Made by a program: the position numbers and the translations under genes
In this document: piece after piece, positions 1 to 13,000 of the stretch
Numbering within the stretch: the stretch's first letter is position 1
How the letters are laid out: each line of letters starts with the position of its first letter
Notes under the pieces: generated by a model
The model's input: the letters and a program-made list of their open reading frames with translations, nothing else
What the model was told of the DNA's origin: nothing
The model's database searches: none
Assembly: GCA_021464245.1 (NCBI GenBank)
Contig: JADCRB010000026.1
Location: 3,940,549 to 4,004,548 of the forward strand
DNA from: Carallia brachiata
Lineage: Eukaryota > Streptophyta > Magnoliopsida > Malpighiales > Rhizophoraceae
Length of the DNA stretch: 64,000 nt
Direction: 5' to 3'

Positions 1-690
1 TACTGCAATCCTATGTTATGTTTGGAAAACACTAAATAATAGAATAATTATGTAGTATAATATGTTAAAATGACTTTATCGTCCTTATAGAATAATTAAT
101 TTATTTTATTATTTATTTTAATGACAAATAATTAAAATTAAATGCCAAAATTAATTATATTTTACTTGTTGATAATTTATAATCTTTATGAATTTTTAAA
201 GTTTTAGTTAATTACACAAAATATTTTTTAAATAAATTTTTAATAGCTATCTAAATATGTCCAAATTATATTAACTGAGAATCAAAATTAGGAGGGAGAT
301 AGCTGAGGAAGAGAGATAGAGCAAGGATGGTTGTGGTCGAAGCAGTGATAAGAAAAAAAAATCAGAGAAAGTTTTTGACTCATCTAATATTTTTTTATGT
401 AAAAGATAATTTAAGAATAGATTTATCCATGTCATGAAATAGTCTACCAAATGTGAATATATGAAATAACACTAAATCATAGATATAAGATAGTAATCTT
501 ATACTATTCTATTCAAATAATTTAACAAATATAAAATATAATAAAATAATAAAATTTGTCATATATTATCTTTTATTCTATATCATTTACCAAACTTTAG
601 GTGTACAATCCAATCTAAAGCACAAGAACGTTGCCGAGGAATGGCCCAATTGCATTAGACATGAGGAAAACGTTTTTATGTACCCAACGT
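1..690. other. AT-rich flank, no gene seen
   Basis: Very AT-rich sequence downstream of the CYP74 pseudogene. I see no convincing ORF or RNA gene. Confidence 0.5.
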
Positions 691-2130
691 TCAAGTGCTC
701 GTGGCCTTGGTCAGCGAGGCCAAAGTCACGGACGATCCAAACGGCAACGTACTGATATCAACTGTAAACGTGTCATAACGTAGGAAAAACTCCACCAGCA
801 TAACCCTGTACAGGAGCACCACCAGATCCTTGCCCGGGCACTGCTTGTTCTCCGCCGTCGGATCATCAATCTCACGCCCATTGGACCAATAAACATACTT
901 GAGCAGCTTCTCACCCTCCCCGACGAACCTATGGCCCACAAAATCCTCAGGATCATCGAAAACTCTGGGGTCCTTCGTAGCCAACGGTTGATACCCAAAG
1001 ATCATCTCACCTTTCTTGATCTCAAACGCCGCATCATGGCTGTGGATCACAATATCCTCCTTGGCCTTAGCGTACTGGAACGGAACCGGAGGCTCAATCC
1101 TCAAAGCCTCATAAACAACTGACTTGGTTAAAGTCATCTTATCCAACGCCTGGAAAGTGATGACCCCACCTTCATTCTTAACAACGGTCCTGATTTCCTC
1201 GGCAAGCCGGCGGTGTAAATCCGCTCCAGCCGCAGCAACCCACTTGAGCAAAGCCGGAAAGGAAGCTTTCATTCCTCCATAAGCATTAAAACCAGCAAGA
1301 AAAACCAAGTTATGGCAAGCTTCCTCGTTTTCAATCCCAAACTCTGAGCCCGTTGAAATGGGAGTGGCATACTTGTAAAAGGCATTGTAAAGCCTCTTGT
1401 AATCAGATTAGCAAGAAAAATGGGAGAGGAAATGTAATCAATAAAAGGTCATCCAAGAACTGTGGTAAGCCATGTTGCAAGTGGTGCAAGTTGAAGAAGA
1501 AGCCATTTGTCACAAGTGAATGGCCCTTTGGTTCCAAATCTCAGTCTGAGAAGGATCTTTGTTATCACAAAACAGGCGAAACACAAAGTTAAAAGACATG
1601 GAACTGTTAAGGTCATTGAAATTGTTTTTCTTGTCTGAAGAAGAAGAAGACAACATTTGGTCTTCCATGTCATTGAACATCTGACAAGCATGTCCTGAAG
1701 AGAGGAATAAAGTCCTTGTGCTTTGAAGAAAGTATAGACAAGAAAAGAGACTTAAGGGACTTGTGTTTGGGTTCGGAGGGGTCGAGGAAAGCGCAGGCGC
1801 GGTAGCCGCCGGTGAAGGAGACGGAGGGGAAGTAAGTCCCGTCGAGAACGTTGCGTTTTTCGACCTTTGAAGTGTCGAAAGAATGGAGGAATAGAGCATC
1901 AAGACGGCAATGACTTTGGGGTTCCGAGCAATGAAAGGGCCAGGAGGCATGTTGGTTTTGAAGACTGTGGATTGGTATTTTTGGATACGGGGTGGTGAAG
2001 AACTTGTCTTTGCCTTGGTTGTAGAAGTAAGCTAGACGGTCTTTGATTGCTCCGAAAATGGGGTGCCATAGTCGCCGGGGATCGGTTTCAAGGCAGCTTT
2101 GAGAAGAAGAGGAGATGGAGAATCAGACAT
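691..2130 (-). pseudogene. CYP74 (allene oxide synthase-like) pseudogene, intronless
   Basis: CYP74 P450s convert fatty-acid hydroperoxides without O2 or a reductase; allene oxide synthases feed jasmonate synthesis. The last 206 codons (691-1308) read cleanly. They hold the CYP74 I-helix variant FNAYGGMK, an ExxR-type segment (YEALRIEPPVP) and the CYP74 haem loop NKQCPGKD with its cysteine ligand. The end SSVTLASLTKAT is also typical. The N-terminal half is visible only in pieces in different frames: a start at 2130 leading to KPIPGDYG, and MPPGPFIARNPKVIAVL at about 1900-1950. At least three frame changes separate these pieces, one near 1410 beside an in-frame stop. The span of about 1.44 kb fits an intronless CYP74 lacking a long plastid transit peptide. 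I call it a pseudogene. Subfamily (74A or 74C) is not certain. Confidence 0.85.
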
Positions 2131-5100
2131 TTTTTTCTTCAAAAAAAAGAAAAAAAAAGTGTTATAGTTTGGTTATGATCTAGTTTGTAAACCCACAATT
2201 CGATTAGCGATTCTAGTTCATAATCCATTATGAGAAGGATATTGGTATATTTATATAGAAATTTATAATTTCAAGAACGGAAAAAGTTAGATGGCCAAAC
2301 AATTAAGTGGCTAAATATTGTTTAGATTCAATTTTATGCAACAAACACTACATTTTATACAATTGTAATAATAAATGTGATTTGAAAAAATATTATTATT
2401 ATTTTTTATATTTTTTAACTATAATTACACAAAATATGTTTATTGTTATACAAATTAAATATCATTTAGATAAAATCTGACACTAATAAATGACCATGTA
2501 ATGGTTCTTTTGAAGAATGTCAAATATTTAATACTAAATATCAACGAGAAAAAACGATTTAAGTGGAATCAATTGAGAAAAAAAAAATAAAGTGAAATTT
2601 GTGAGACATAAAATTGGTTAGCTATTAGAGTCATAAAAAGTGAATATATATATATTTATATTACAATTTAATTTTATTATTTAGTTTAATTTTAAATAAT
2701 AATTAAATAATTAAATAATTTATCAAATATTTATATTATTTTTATATTATTTATTATTACTCATACTATGAAAATTTATTGCATACGCATCTGCGGTTTA
2801 CCATTTCTTTCACGTGCACATATGCTCTCTATATTGAGTACATGCCCTTTTTTCCAATTCGATGGGCGAATGGGCGAATGTTATCTCTCAACTGCAACTA
2901 GTCAGAAGTTGCATCTATGGCTATGTGGAGTCCACGGAGAAAACTTTCAGCTGAGCCGAGCAAGGAATTAAGGCAAAGAGAATGGCACACCGCCCACGTG
3001 CCTAAGAAAATCCGTATAATTTGATAAAAGTTCTTAGTGTATGGGACTGTCCCATTAATATATATAAAATAATTCAATGATACTGTTGTATACATAATAA
3101 TTTATTTTAACATATATAAAATAAATTATCAAATATTATTAAATAAATTTTATAATTATTATTTTATCATTACATAATATTAAATTATTATTTAATATTA
3201 AACTATATATTAAAATTACAGTAATTATGGTACATTGACTTGTAAACATGGCGAACCCCTTCCCGCCCCCTTCAAAAAATCTTTCATTGGATTTGAGAGT
3301 TCAGACCTATGATTTATTGTGGAAGACCGCCATGTGAATTATGCGACGATCTTTAAGTCCATCGTTGTGTAGCAGAAGACTGACGGGACGCGACGTCCTT
3401 TCTTGTTTTTTGAATGGTCGGCAGATCGTGCAAATGATAATCACGTGTTATTTTTTTTTATAATGTTATTTACACGTAACTTTTTACTTTATACACGTAA
3501 ATGAGGTAATAAAGATAAAAAATTTTGCCCATGTTTTTGCATGCACCTGTTTTCTTCGTGTAAATAGGTTCATCCTCTCATCCAGTACAGACGTTAAGGA
3601 CTATCTATTCGAATGAATATCCTTTGTTAATTGATTTTAATTAAAATTTAAATTTAGTGTTATAGTTGCATTAGTTTTAGAGTTAATTTTAAAAATATTA
3701 TCATTTTTTATATTTTTTTAATAAATTTAACATAATTTTTAAGTATAATTTAATTATTTTTTAATAAATCTAATACATTGTTCCTTAAAAATAACTGAAT
3801 TCTTTAATCTACACATATACTCATATGATATTTAAGAATTTTAAATTATATTAAATTTAGACGTAAACATATTATATCTGTATATTAAGGGATTCAGTTA
3901 CTTTTAAATAATTATTTTTAACCGATAGTGTGCTAGATTTATTAAAAAATAATTAAATGATATTAAATTTATTAATTTTTAAATTATATTAAATTTATTA
4001 AAAAATATAAAAATAGTATTATTTTTTGAAATTAACCCCTATTTTTATAGGGTAGATGCATGGCCCAGCTACGACTTGGTTCTCCCTCTAAAGGGTTAAA
4101 TTGATGGAATCTTATCTCATTTTATACGGTGGAGGTCTTTTTTTTTCCCCTTTTTGGTACGTGAGAAAAATGTGGACAAATACATTTCGTTAGATTTTTT
4201 TTTGGTCAAACAAAAAATTTATTATAAATATATCGATTATCATGTTTTTAAACTGAATTCAAAGTAACTTTCATTTGAATAATTTGTTTAATAACTTCTA
4301 AAGAGGTTAAATCTACTATGTGAGTACTACTAAGACTAACGAGTCTCTCCTACTGATGTCCCAATAAGCAAGCCTAATTCTAAAGACAAATCACAATTTT
4401 TCGTCAACCAAAGTGCCACCTAACTATTGTTAGGGGAGGGCATATGTGAACATAAGACACCAAATGTGAAAACATGCCAACTTATCACTGTATTATTGAC
4501 TCGCGTAATTATTTTGTTAGATTAAATGGTGATATTATGTATAAAAAAACATTTGACTTTAAAGTTATAGTTAATTTGTTTTTTTAGTTTGTGGTTAATT
4601 TATAAATACGAGTAAGCTCCGTGTACAATTGTTGTCTACATATAAATATCAGCTTCGTAATTCTTCCAAAAGGTGAGGTTATTTTGTTTTTAAGGGAAAA
4701 AAAAGGTGTACTTGAAACACACTTATCACGTAGAAATTTTGATTCCTTTCTCTATTTTTCTTGCATGTTTTTCCTTTACTATTAGAAAAAATTTACGTGT
4801 ATTTAGTCAAAAAGCCAGAAAAGACACGGAATACAATTATTTATGGACACTTAATAATATCGGTTTTAAGGTTTTTTTTTTTCTAATATTATTTGAGGGA
4901 AACAACGATTTTAAGTATAGTTTAACGTAAGCTGTTCTATTTCGATGCACGTGATCGTATGCTTAAGACGTAAAATGTCAACATAATCAAAATATTCATA
5001 TTAATTTTTTTTTAAAAATCAGATATAAAACTCGCAATGAATATAATGAATGTCAAATATATTACATAATTTAGTTTACAGTCACATAGTCAACCTCATT

Positions 5101-5407
5101 ATCTGTTTATAAATTTTCTGAGCCTGGGGGATGATACATTGAATTCAGACAAAAAATTAATTTACCTTTTCCCTCGAAAAAAATAGCCCATTATTATTGT
5201 ATGGAATACTACCTACGGCTAAGAAATTTCAGATGCAGGTAACTTGTTCATAATTAATAAAGTTTGAACGAAGGTCGTACAAGAAACACAAATTTCATAT
5301 TTAATATATTCAACGAATGTCACCCATGAAAATAGGATTTCAAAAACTGAAATTTAGGCAATCAATACTAGAAACATATTTGTTAAACACACCTTTTATC
5401 AAACTCC

Positions 5408-5459
5408 CTACACTAAATTAGAGAAAATACTCGCTACACTAAATTAGAGAAAATACTTG
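5408..5459. repeat. 26-bp tandem duplication
   Basis: Two adjacent copies of a 26-bp unit beginning CTACACTAAATTAGAG differ only near the end (TACTCG versus TACTTG). Confidence 0.8.
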
Positions 5460-5834
5460 TCAAGCAACCTTACCACGAAGTATAACAGTAAAATATTGTT
5501 TCTTTAAACCATAAATTTTGAGTAAAAAATGTGTTTATATTAATATAACTTTTCCGTAAAACATTAAAGCCGATTTACCTTAATTACATAGGTAGCAAGG
5601 TGGGACGACCTGTGGCTGCCTATTTGCACGTTCTAGTTGCGTGTACTCGGATAAGATGGTCTGAACGCGTCGACCCTGTTGAAGTTTGAATGGCCAGGCC
5701 AATGTCTCATTTGTTACAAAATGCAACACTAATTGTTCGAATATCTCATATTTTCAATGTGCATGTAAACTTCGAGTCAATTAAAGCATTCTCTCGCACA
5801 CCATTTTGCTTTGAAAACAATGCATATGACTAAG

Positions 5835-6690
5835 GGAGCGTTTAGTTTTATTTTATTATTAGTTATTATTGTTATTAATTATTAATTGTTATCACTAATT
5901 GTTCTTACTGTTATTTATTATTATTACTGATGAATAAAATAAAATCATAATATTTAATTAAATCAACACTTACTGTTACTGATTGAATAACAAAATGATC
6001 ATTTTAAATATTTAAATTATATTTTATTATATGAATAGGTACATTTATATCTCTAATTAATTTAAATTATTCTTATAAAGATAAATCTTATGTATTTATA
6101 AATTTTAAATTTATTAAATGTATGACTTGAAGATAAACTACAACTTACAATAAACATTATTATATTTACAAATATTATTTTTATTATGCAAATTATTTAT
6201 TTGAAAAAATATTATTATTTTATTATGCAGATTATTATTTACATAATAAAAAAAAGAAAAAAGAGAAAAGATGGGAAGTTAATAATATTTATTAAAATAA
6301 TGTTATTTTTACTATATAAAATAATATTATTTTATTATTTTTACATTAAAAAAATTGAAGAAAAAATAATATGTTGACAGCTAATTGTCCCATTGAAACA
6401 AGTAGTGTTCCAAGTAGACGTGCCGTGACCTTATTTCATTCTTCTGTGAATTTGTAATGCAGCGCCTTCATCCTCATCAGGGCAATTAAGAAATTTTAAT
6501 TTTCATCAGCTGCCCGATGAAAACAAAAAGTAATTTATCTTTACTTTTGATATCATCTACTTTTGGAGACCTTTAACAGCAATCAGCTGCTGACACTCTT
6601 TTTTAACCAAATACAAACTTTTTATTTTTTAAAAAAGCAACAGCAACAGCAACTCTTAAAAGTAAAACCAAATACCTCCTAAAACCTAAT
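5835..6690. repeat. AT-rich MITE-like segment
   Basis: The left edge GGGAGCGTTTAGTTTTATT and the reverse complement of the right side (GGAGGTATTTGGTTTTAC) are loosely similar. The interior is a run of TTATTATTAG-like words, as in many plant AT-rich MITEs. No target-site duplication could be fixed, so borders are approximate. Confidence 0.3.
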
Positions 6691-6942
6691 ATGGCCATTT
6701 GATGAGATCGGATTTTTCATAACTTTCTAGTCCTTTTCAAAGGTACTAACATTCGTAACGCATGAGAAGCATATGCGTATTTGGCACACTGGTTTAAACT
6801 TCAAAGCACACCAAACATAAATCGCCAACTAATTTCTCGGGTACCCCTGTTTTCTCGGATTTGGCGATAAAAAATTGCAGAAATCAGCATCGGCTTTGAT
6901 GCAGAAGTTAATATCAGCTTGGATGCAGAAGTGAATCGAGGG

Positions 6943-9900
6943 CTAAAAGATTGACATATCTGGGGGCGGCCCATACACAGTCTTCCATGAAAATGGGATC
7001 ACCCATTTGCCGCCTTCATCACCTGAAATAAGACACTAGCACAAATCACCAAAAAGAAATTTTTTAACCTTCCAAGCCATTTGTGGATTGACCAAGAAAT
7101 GGATACAGCTAGGTGCAATACTATGGAGGAATCATTTAGAATGCTTCGCAAACCCTCTCTTTGGGTCGCCAGGTTAGAGGTCGCCAGGTTCAGCTAGATT
7201 GGTTATTTCATCTAGGAAAATAAGTTGACAACATATATGTAGTAAAAGAAGTAACACATATGATATAAGAGATGTTTAGCAAATCATATGCCCCAACTCA
7301 CAGTGGAAACTGGCAGGATTCAGCCTTAGAAGTTGCGATGCTGCCTCAGCCAAATGAAAAGCATCGGGTATGTTGTCTCCTTCAGAGCAGTAACATAACA
7401 GGCATGTGACTTTCAAACCTTTTGCCTGATGCAAACACCCAAACCTTTAAATCTCCAATCATCGTTTGGCATATGGGAATTGAACATTTTATTAAGCACT
7501 TCACATATTGTACACCTACAAACTTGTCTTCACTCCAATCAACTTGCCTTATATCAAGTAGATTTTATTAATCATTTATAAATTTGTCTTTCTACACAAC
7601 AGAAAACAAACCGAGGATCCAACTTAGCAAGACTGATGGGCGTGTGCCTTCTACTGAGGGACTAGGATTAGAACCCAATCCCCTCCCTCACATGTCCCCC
7701 TCTCCAATAACGAGCTACCATCTCCATTATAGACCAAAAAAACAACACAAAGCAAACCAAGGTGTAGAAACTAGTGACTTAAGTGGTGTAGGCTGACTGT
7801 AGACAATGCTGCTAGGCTTGCAGGTATCCTATGTGCAATATTCTCTTAAACATAGGAGCAAAAATGTTGTGGTCGTGGTGAACACATTAAAATATTCAGC
7901 TTTAAGTTGAAAAAATAGCCAAAAAAGGGGAATCGGGAGTTATAAAGGAAAATCCAGCTTTAAGTTGAAAGAAGAGAATGCCAAATGAGAATGGTCATTC
8001 ATACCAAGAAATTTGTCAGTATGAATTTTTGTTATTCCAATTGAAAAAGAGTACCTTGAAGCAAGAAAATAGAGCAGCAAAGGGCAGACTTGGGTAATAA
8101 TCTTCTTCTCTAGTTCATCTTCAAAAGGCAAGCTGTTTTCCTGCACCGTATTTCCTTCAGCTAAGGTGCTAAGGTATTTCCAAGACCTCTGAGCTGGATC
8201 ATATTCCTGCAGCCTTTTCCAACCAAGTTGCTCACAAAAATCATCTGTGCCATTAGAACTGGAGCTAGATAGATAATGTATCTGCAAACTGCCAACATGA
8301 ACATACCAGAGAAATATTTGTTCAATAAGACCATTTATCAAGCTCATAACTTAGCTACCCAGACAAGTTCAAGTTTAAAAACCGGTTTAAATTGGAATTC
8401 ATGAATGAGCATGGTAAAATGTCATGCATCTCAGCAGGTCAGCTTCAGTAAAAATCAATAATAATAAATAACAATGTAAGAGTAATTAGAGAACGAAGTA
8501 CTATAAAATCGCAAAGTACTTAGTGTTCATTGCTACACTAAATACCTGGACGTATCAACTCTTTGCCATCTCCCAAAGTCTAAGCCAGAGAGAACAACAA
8601 CATGCTTCTTTCCACTAGCAACGGCAAAGTCTGCCAAGTTCTTAGCAAATTCAACTGTCGTTCCCTGTTGAAAAGTACCTGACACTCACTAATGACTTCC
8701 AGAAAAAAGGAATTCGACAATATGAATTCAGCAAGTAACAATCTGACATATGAACACAGCATCACATTCACATTTCTCAGTGTTGTTCGATGTCCAGGAC
8801 AACGAATGGATGACAGACAAAAAAAAAAAAAAAGCCATTAAATCTAACTTGTTCCTGGCAAATATTGGTGAGTCTTGACAATATACATCCCAATAACCAG
8901 CCAGTAAGGACCGTGACTAATTGAGAAACAAAGGATACTCTTCCAGATTGCCATTCACTACATTTCTCTTCCTATCACTGTCCGCCGGAATTGAAGAAAA
9001 AAAATCAGACCTAGGTTCTAACCATTAAAAGAAAATTCCCTTTCCCTTTCCTTTGATGGGCAAAAGGTGGGACTCGAACCTCAGATCTTCAAGGACTCTC
9101 AGTTTGCGGGTTCACCTTCCTTTTCCCTTAGATAGCATACCTAATATCCCCGTGTTGTTAATGTAACAACTAACCGCACTTGCCTTGGCATGCCTTTCAT
9201 GTTGTGCAGGATGATAGTTCTTTTTTTTTTTGATTTTCTTATCCAGCCATATTGCGCAACAACTCCTATACACATTTTCCTTTTCTTGAATTTATAGGTG
9301 TTTAGCTAAATAACACAAACTCCAAAATAAACAACGCATATGCTTAAAGAAACAATCCTCCACACATTCCCAATTACGCAAATAAGCCGAAAATCTGCTA
9401 AAACAATGGTCAAATCTTCATATTAGCAAAAAAAAAAAAGGAACAACTAGAGCGAAAATGCATCCAAATTCAAGCTCTACCTTAACAACTGGCGACCGTT
9501 GCTGGACAAAAGTCAGCTCATCGGCGGCCGATTCATAAGCTACAAACCAGCAATCAGCAAAATTATCACTCAACTCCTCCAACAACAAATGCAAGCACCC
9601 ACGCATGCACAAAAAAAATCAAATCTAGCAAATTAATTAATAAGCGAAGTTCATGTATAATATTATATATATATACCTTCGAGAGGGAGGGCGAGGTCGC
9701 CGCAAGGAGTGGGCCCGTAGGCGTCGTTTCCAACGCAGGGAAGAATGTACGGATCGTCCAAATACCCGATCCTCTCCGCTTCCGTCGACGACACCAGCAG
9801 ATCAACCGCCAGCTGCCCCACGTTCCCTATCGATAACGCCGGCTGACGCGCCAAGAAACAAGCAGCGGTTATTCAATTTAAAATTGCAAAAAACATCATT

Positions 9901-10053
9901 TACCAGTAACAACGACTTTCCGTTTGGCTGCCGAGAAACTCAAAAACCAATTTATTTTTTAAAGAAAAAAAAAGAAAAAGAAAAGGTGCGTACCAAAATC
10001 AGAGTAGAGGAATCTTTGTGAGGGCGTTTTCCTTCTTCGAGTATGAATTCCAT
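6943..10053 (-). CDS. PAC2: Proteasome assembly chaperone 2 (PAC2 family), 7 exons, frame break in exon 5
   Basis: PAC2 pairs with PAC1 to help build the 20S proteasome alpha ring in cytosol and nucleus. Exons read from splice sites, in minus-strand order: 10053-9994, 9842-9677, 9539-9481, 8664-8546, 8288-8055, 7425-7302, 7022-6943. All introns are GT-AG and phases agree, except for one missing base in exon 5. The start at 10053 gives MEFILEEGKRPHKDSSTL. Exon 2 carries LPALSIGNVGQLAVDLL and YLDDPYILPCVGNDAYG; exon 5 carries HYLSSSSSNGTDDFCEQLGW; the end is YGPPPDMSIF. About 280 residues are expected, the usual plant length. In exon 5, after FEDELE (near 8105-8110), the frame shifts so that the DYYPSLPFAALFSCFK-type continuation lies in another frame. 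This may be a sequencing error or a real lesion. Confidence 0.9.
9040..9225 (-). repeat. SINE-like repeat inside PAC2 intron 3
   Basis: On the minus strand this segment has a good RNA polymerase III B-box (GAGGTTCGAGTCCC, near 9067-9080) and, roughly 100 bp upstream, an A-box-like CAAGGCAAGTGCGGTTAG. The layout fits a tRNA-derived SINE. No target-site duplication or tail was confirmed. Confidence 0.4.
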
Positions 10054-13000
10054 TTCTTTCTTTCCTTTTTTTTTTTTTTCAAAAATGAAATTTGTATTTT
10101 TTTTTTTTTTTTCTGAAACTAGTCTTGGAGTCGGAGGCGAGGCGTCGTCGTCGTCGGGGGTTTTAGTGGCTTTTATGCGCTTGCTTGCACCGGCGACGTG
10201 CAGAACAAGAAGGATTGTGCCATTTTGGGCTTCATGTTTTGAAAGTGGGCCCTTTGAGCTTTGTTAAAATGGATGAACTGCAAAATTTGGGCCGAATTTG
10301 TGCCATCGGCCCACCCTTCTTTGTGAAGCTCTCTCGCTCTCGGTATTGGCTTTTGGCAAAAGTCTTCGTTCTAGTACGAGTTCAAGGAGCAAATTAATCA
10401 AAAAATTTTAAAAATAAATTGATTCATTCTTGGTGATTATTAGTAACAAAGAATTTGAAAAGTGGGGGATCCCCATGTAAATTCAATAAAATTCTGATTA
10501 AAAACATAACCTTCTAATTGATAAATAGTTAGAAATTATTCATATTATGTAAATTATGAATTTGAAACCTTATTTTTTAACAGATCGTAAAAAACTATCC
10601 TTACTTTATCATTGAAAAATTTCTCACTAGAAATCTCGATCTCAAATCATCCACGTGCTCCAAGGGATGGAATCATGAGGTGCTTTCCATGTCTACTCCA
10701 TCCTTCATTCTTTTCTCTTCTTGTCTAGCACAGTTCATTAGCAAACACCTTTTCACTACATAAATCTTTCTGTACGTTTCGCCCCCACAACCCCCTCTAT
10801 AGAATAGTGTTCTCTGTAAAACAAATTCCAGCATAAAATTCTTTTTTGGTAATTATTGTCAGGAATAACTGCTCTGGAATGTTCAGTTCTTGGTGTTCAA
10901 AAGTAAAGCAGAAATACTGCAGTGTGCAGAGCTAGAAATATCTGCTTGTGACAGCCGCAAGCTGGCAAGTTTCATTCGACAATATGCTGAGCTGTTCGTT
11001 GTAATAAATCTAGAGGTCAAAATAATATAAAAATAATACACGTGAGTACGGTAGGGATGTACGAGATGTAAATAAGAATATGTTGTATGTTAATATTAAT
11101 TGTAAGTTTTATAAATTTTAATATATTTTTTATTTTTATAATTTATAGTATATAAAATTAATAAAATATATATAATAAATTTATAAAAATTATATATAAG
11201 AAATAATCTTATCTCTCTTTCCCTCTTTCTTCCTCTCCTTCCATGCAACACAGCTGTAATAAGATCTCATTATATGGAAAGATTAAGTTTTCACATTGTA
11301 TTTATACGTGTTTAATTTATACAATAATAAATATTTGTTATGTAATTATAATTAAAAAATATAAACAAAAAAATAATAATATTTTTTATATTATTTTATC
11401 GTTACAGTTAGTTTATAAATATTTACCGGCAATAATAATGAGTTAATTTGTATGCTTCTGATTATCCATATTAGACCCCGAAATTCAATGCAATATCCAT
11501 AGGCAGCTGACACGTGAATAGACTTGACCATCATAACCTTTGGGATGTCAGTCAACTCTATGATTAACACACTGGTCGTCCAGCATGGCAGAAGACTTAA
11601 CGCTATGTTTGGAATACAAAAAGGATGAGGAAAGAAAGTGAAAAGAAAAAAAGTGAATAGAGAGAATGTAATTTTTTTTATATTATTTGAAGTGATAAAA
11701 GAAAATTGAGGAAAGAAACTTGACAAAAAATAATAATATGTTTGGACATAAGGAAAAGTAGAGAGAAATTTTTTTAAAAATTATAAATAATAAATTTATC
11801 CCTATTTTAGTCATAATTTGATCACGTTTTTTTAACTAATGTTAATTATTATTATTTTTTCTAAAATCTTAATTTACATATTTATATAATATATAAAATT
11901 AATGTGCACGTGTGATTTCTATACATATGTGATTTGTGGATTGCAAGTTTCTTTGTTTAAATATTGTACACGTGGTTATCATTCGACTAATCGAAAATAG
12001 GAGCTGACCAAAATTAACGAGGGCAATTCTATAAATTTATTGTATATTTGGATGCTTTCTGACAGCTTTCTCTTGTTTTCTCTCCACTTTAAAAAGAACG
12101 AAATTCATGTGAATCCCACGTCAATTTTTATCTATTTTTCCCTTACTTTTCACTCTTTTTCATTCATTCACCAAACAGCTGAAAGTTTAAATTTTCTTTC
12201 TCCTCTTATTATTTTCATTCTAATCACTGCACTCTAAACTGACTGTAAACCAAATTATCCATAGCTAGCTAACATAATGGACTCTATTTGAAACATTCAA
12301 CCAAGAGTTATGATTAGGAAGGAAAAATCCTGATATACATCATGCAATTTGAAGCTGAAATTTGGTTACCCGAAGGAATGGAAAAAGCGTCTGATGTAGC
12401 TAACAGTGGCTGTGAATCCTTCTTGTCTCCTCTCATATTCTGTGAATCCCTGCCATCTGTACTGCACTAACAGTGGCTGTGATTTAGCTATGCTCACAAT
12501 ATGCCCACTTGGTCATTCCAGACACTTTGACACTTGACTCTGTCACTATATGCTGTGTACTTATGCTACTAATAAAAGCCAAGTGTAATGGCACTTAGAT
12601 TGGCCAACCATTCTCCATCATGTTCTGGAAACTCTGTAGTCCCCATGCCTGAGTTCAGATATTTCATAAATTCAGCAAATCAAAGTACACAGTTGCTTCA
12701 CTGCTGGTAGAAGATGGTGGGACAAATAATGATTGATATTATCTTGAGTTCTTTCCTTCCCCTCAAATTCTAAAAATTTTACATCCATTTGTTTTTTTTT
12801 TTTTTTCCTTGAATAGAGATCTTTACACAATGAAAACAAAAGAAAAAATTGAAAAAGAAAGGACAAAAGAGAAATTAGCCTGGCATCAACTGAAGAATAA
12901 TTGGAGTTGGGCTGACATCAAGTCAAGAGTGGGAAGAACTAAGAAGCATCAATTTTTGTGCCTTTCTATTTTGTTTGCAAATATGTTGGAAAAGATTCTA

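Larger units (their letters stand above)
2131..6942. other. AT-rich intergenic region
   Basis: No coding region is supported between the CYP74 pseudogene start and the PAC2 stop codon. It contains a 26-bp tandem duplication (5408-5459) and an AT-rich MITE-like stretch from about 5835. Short ORFs here are composition artefacts rich in F, I, K, N and Y. Confidence 0.5.

Noticed and set aside
9653..10021. 122-codon plus-strand ORF
   Set aside because: It is the antisense shadow of PAC2 exons 1 and 2 and shows no domain.
11391..11726. 111-codon minus-strand ORF
   Set aside because: Phenylalanine-rich translation of an AT-rich MITE-like tract.
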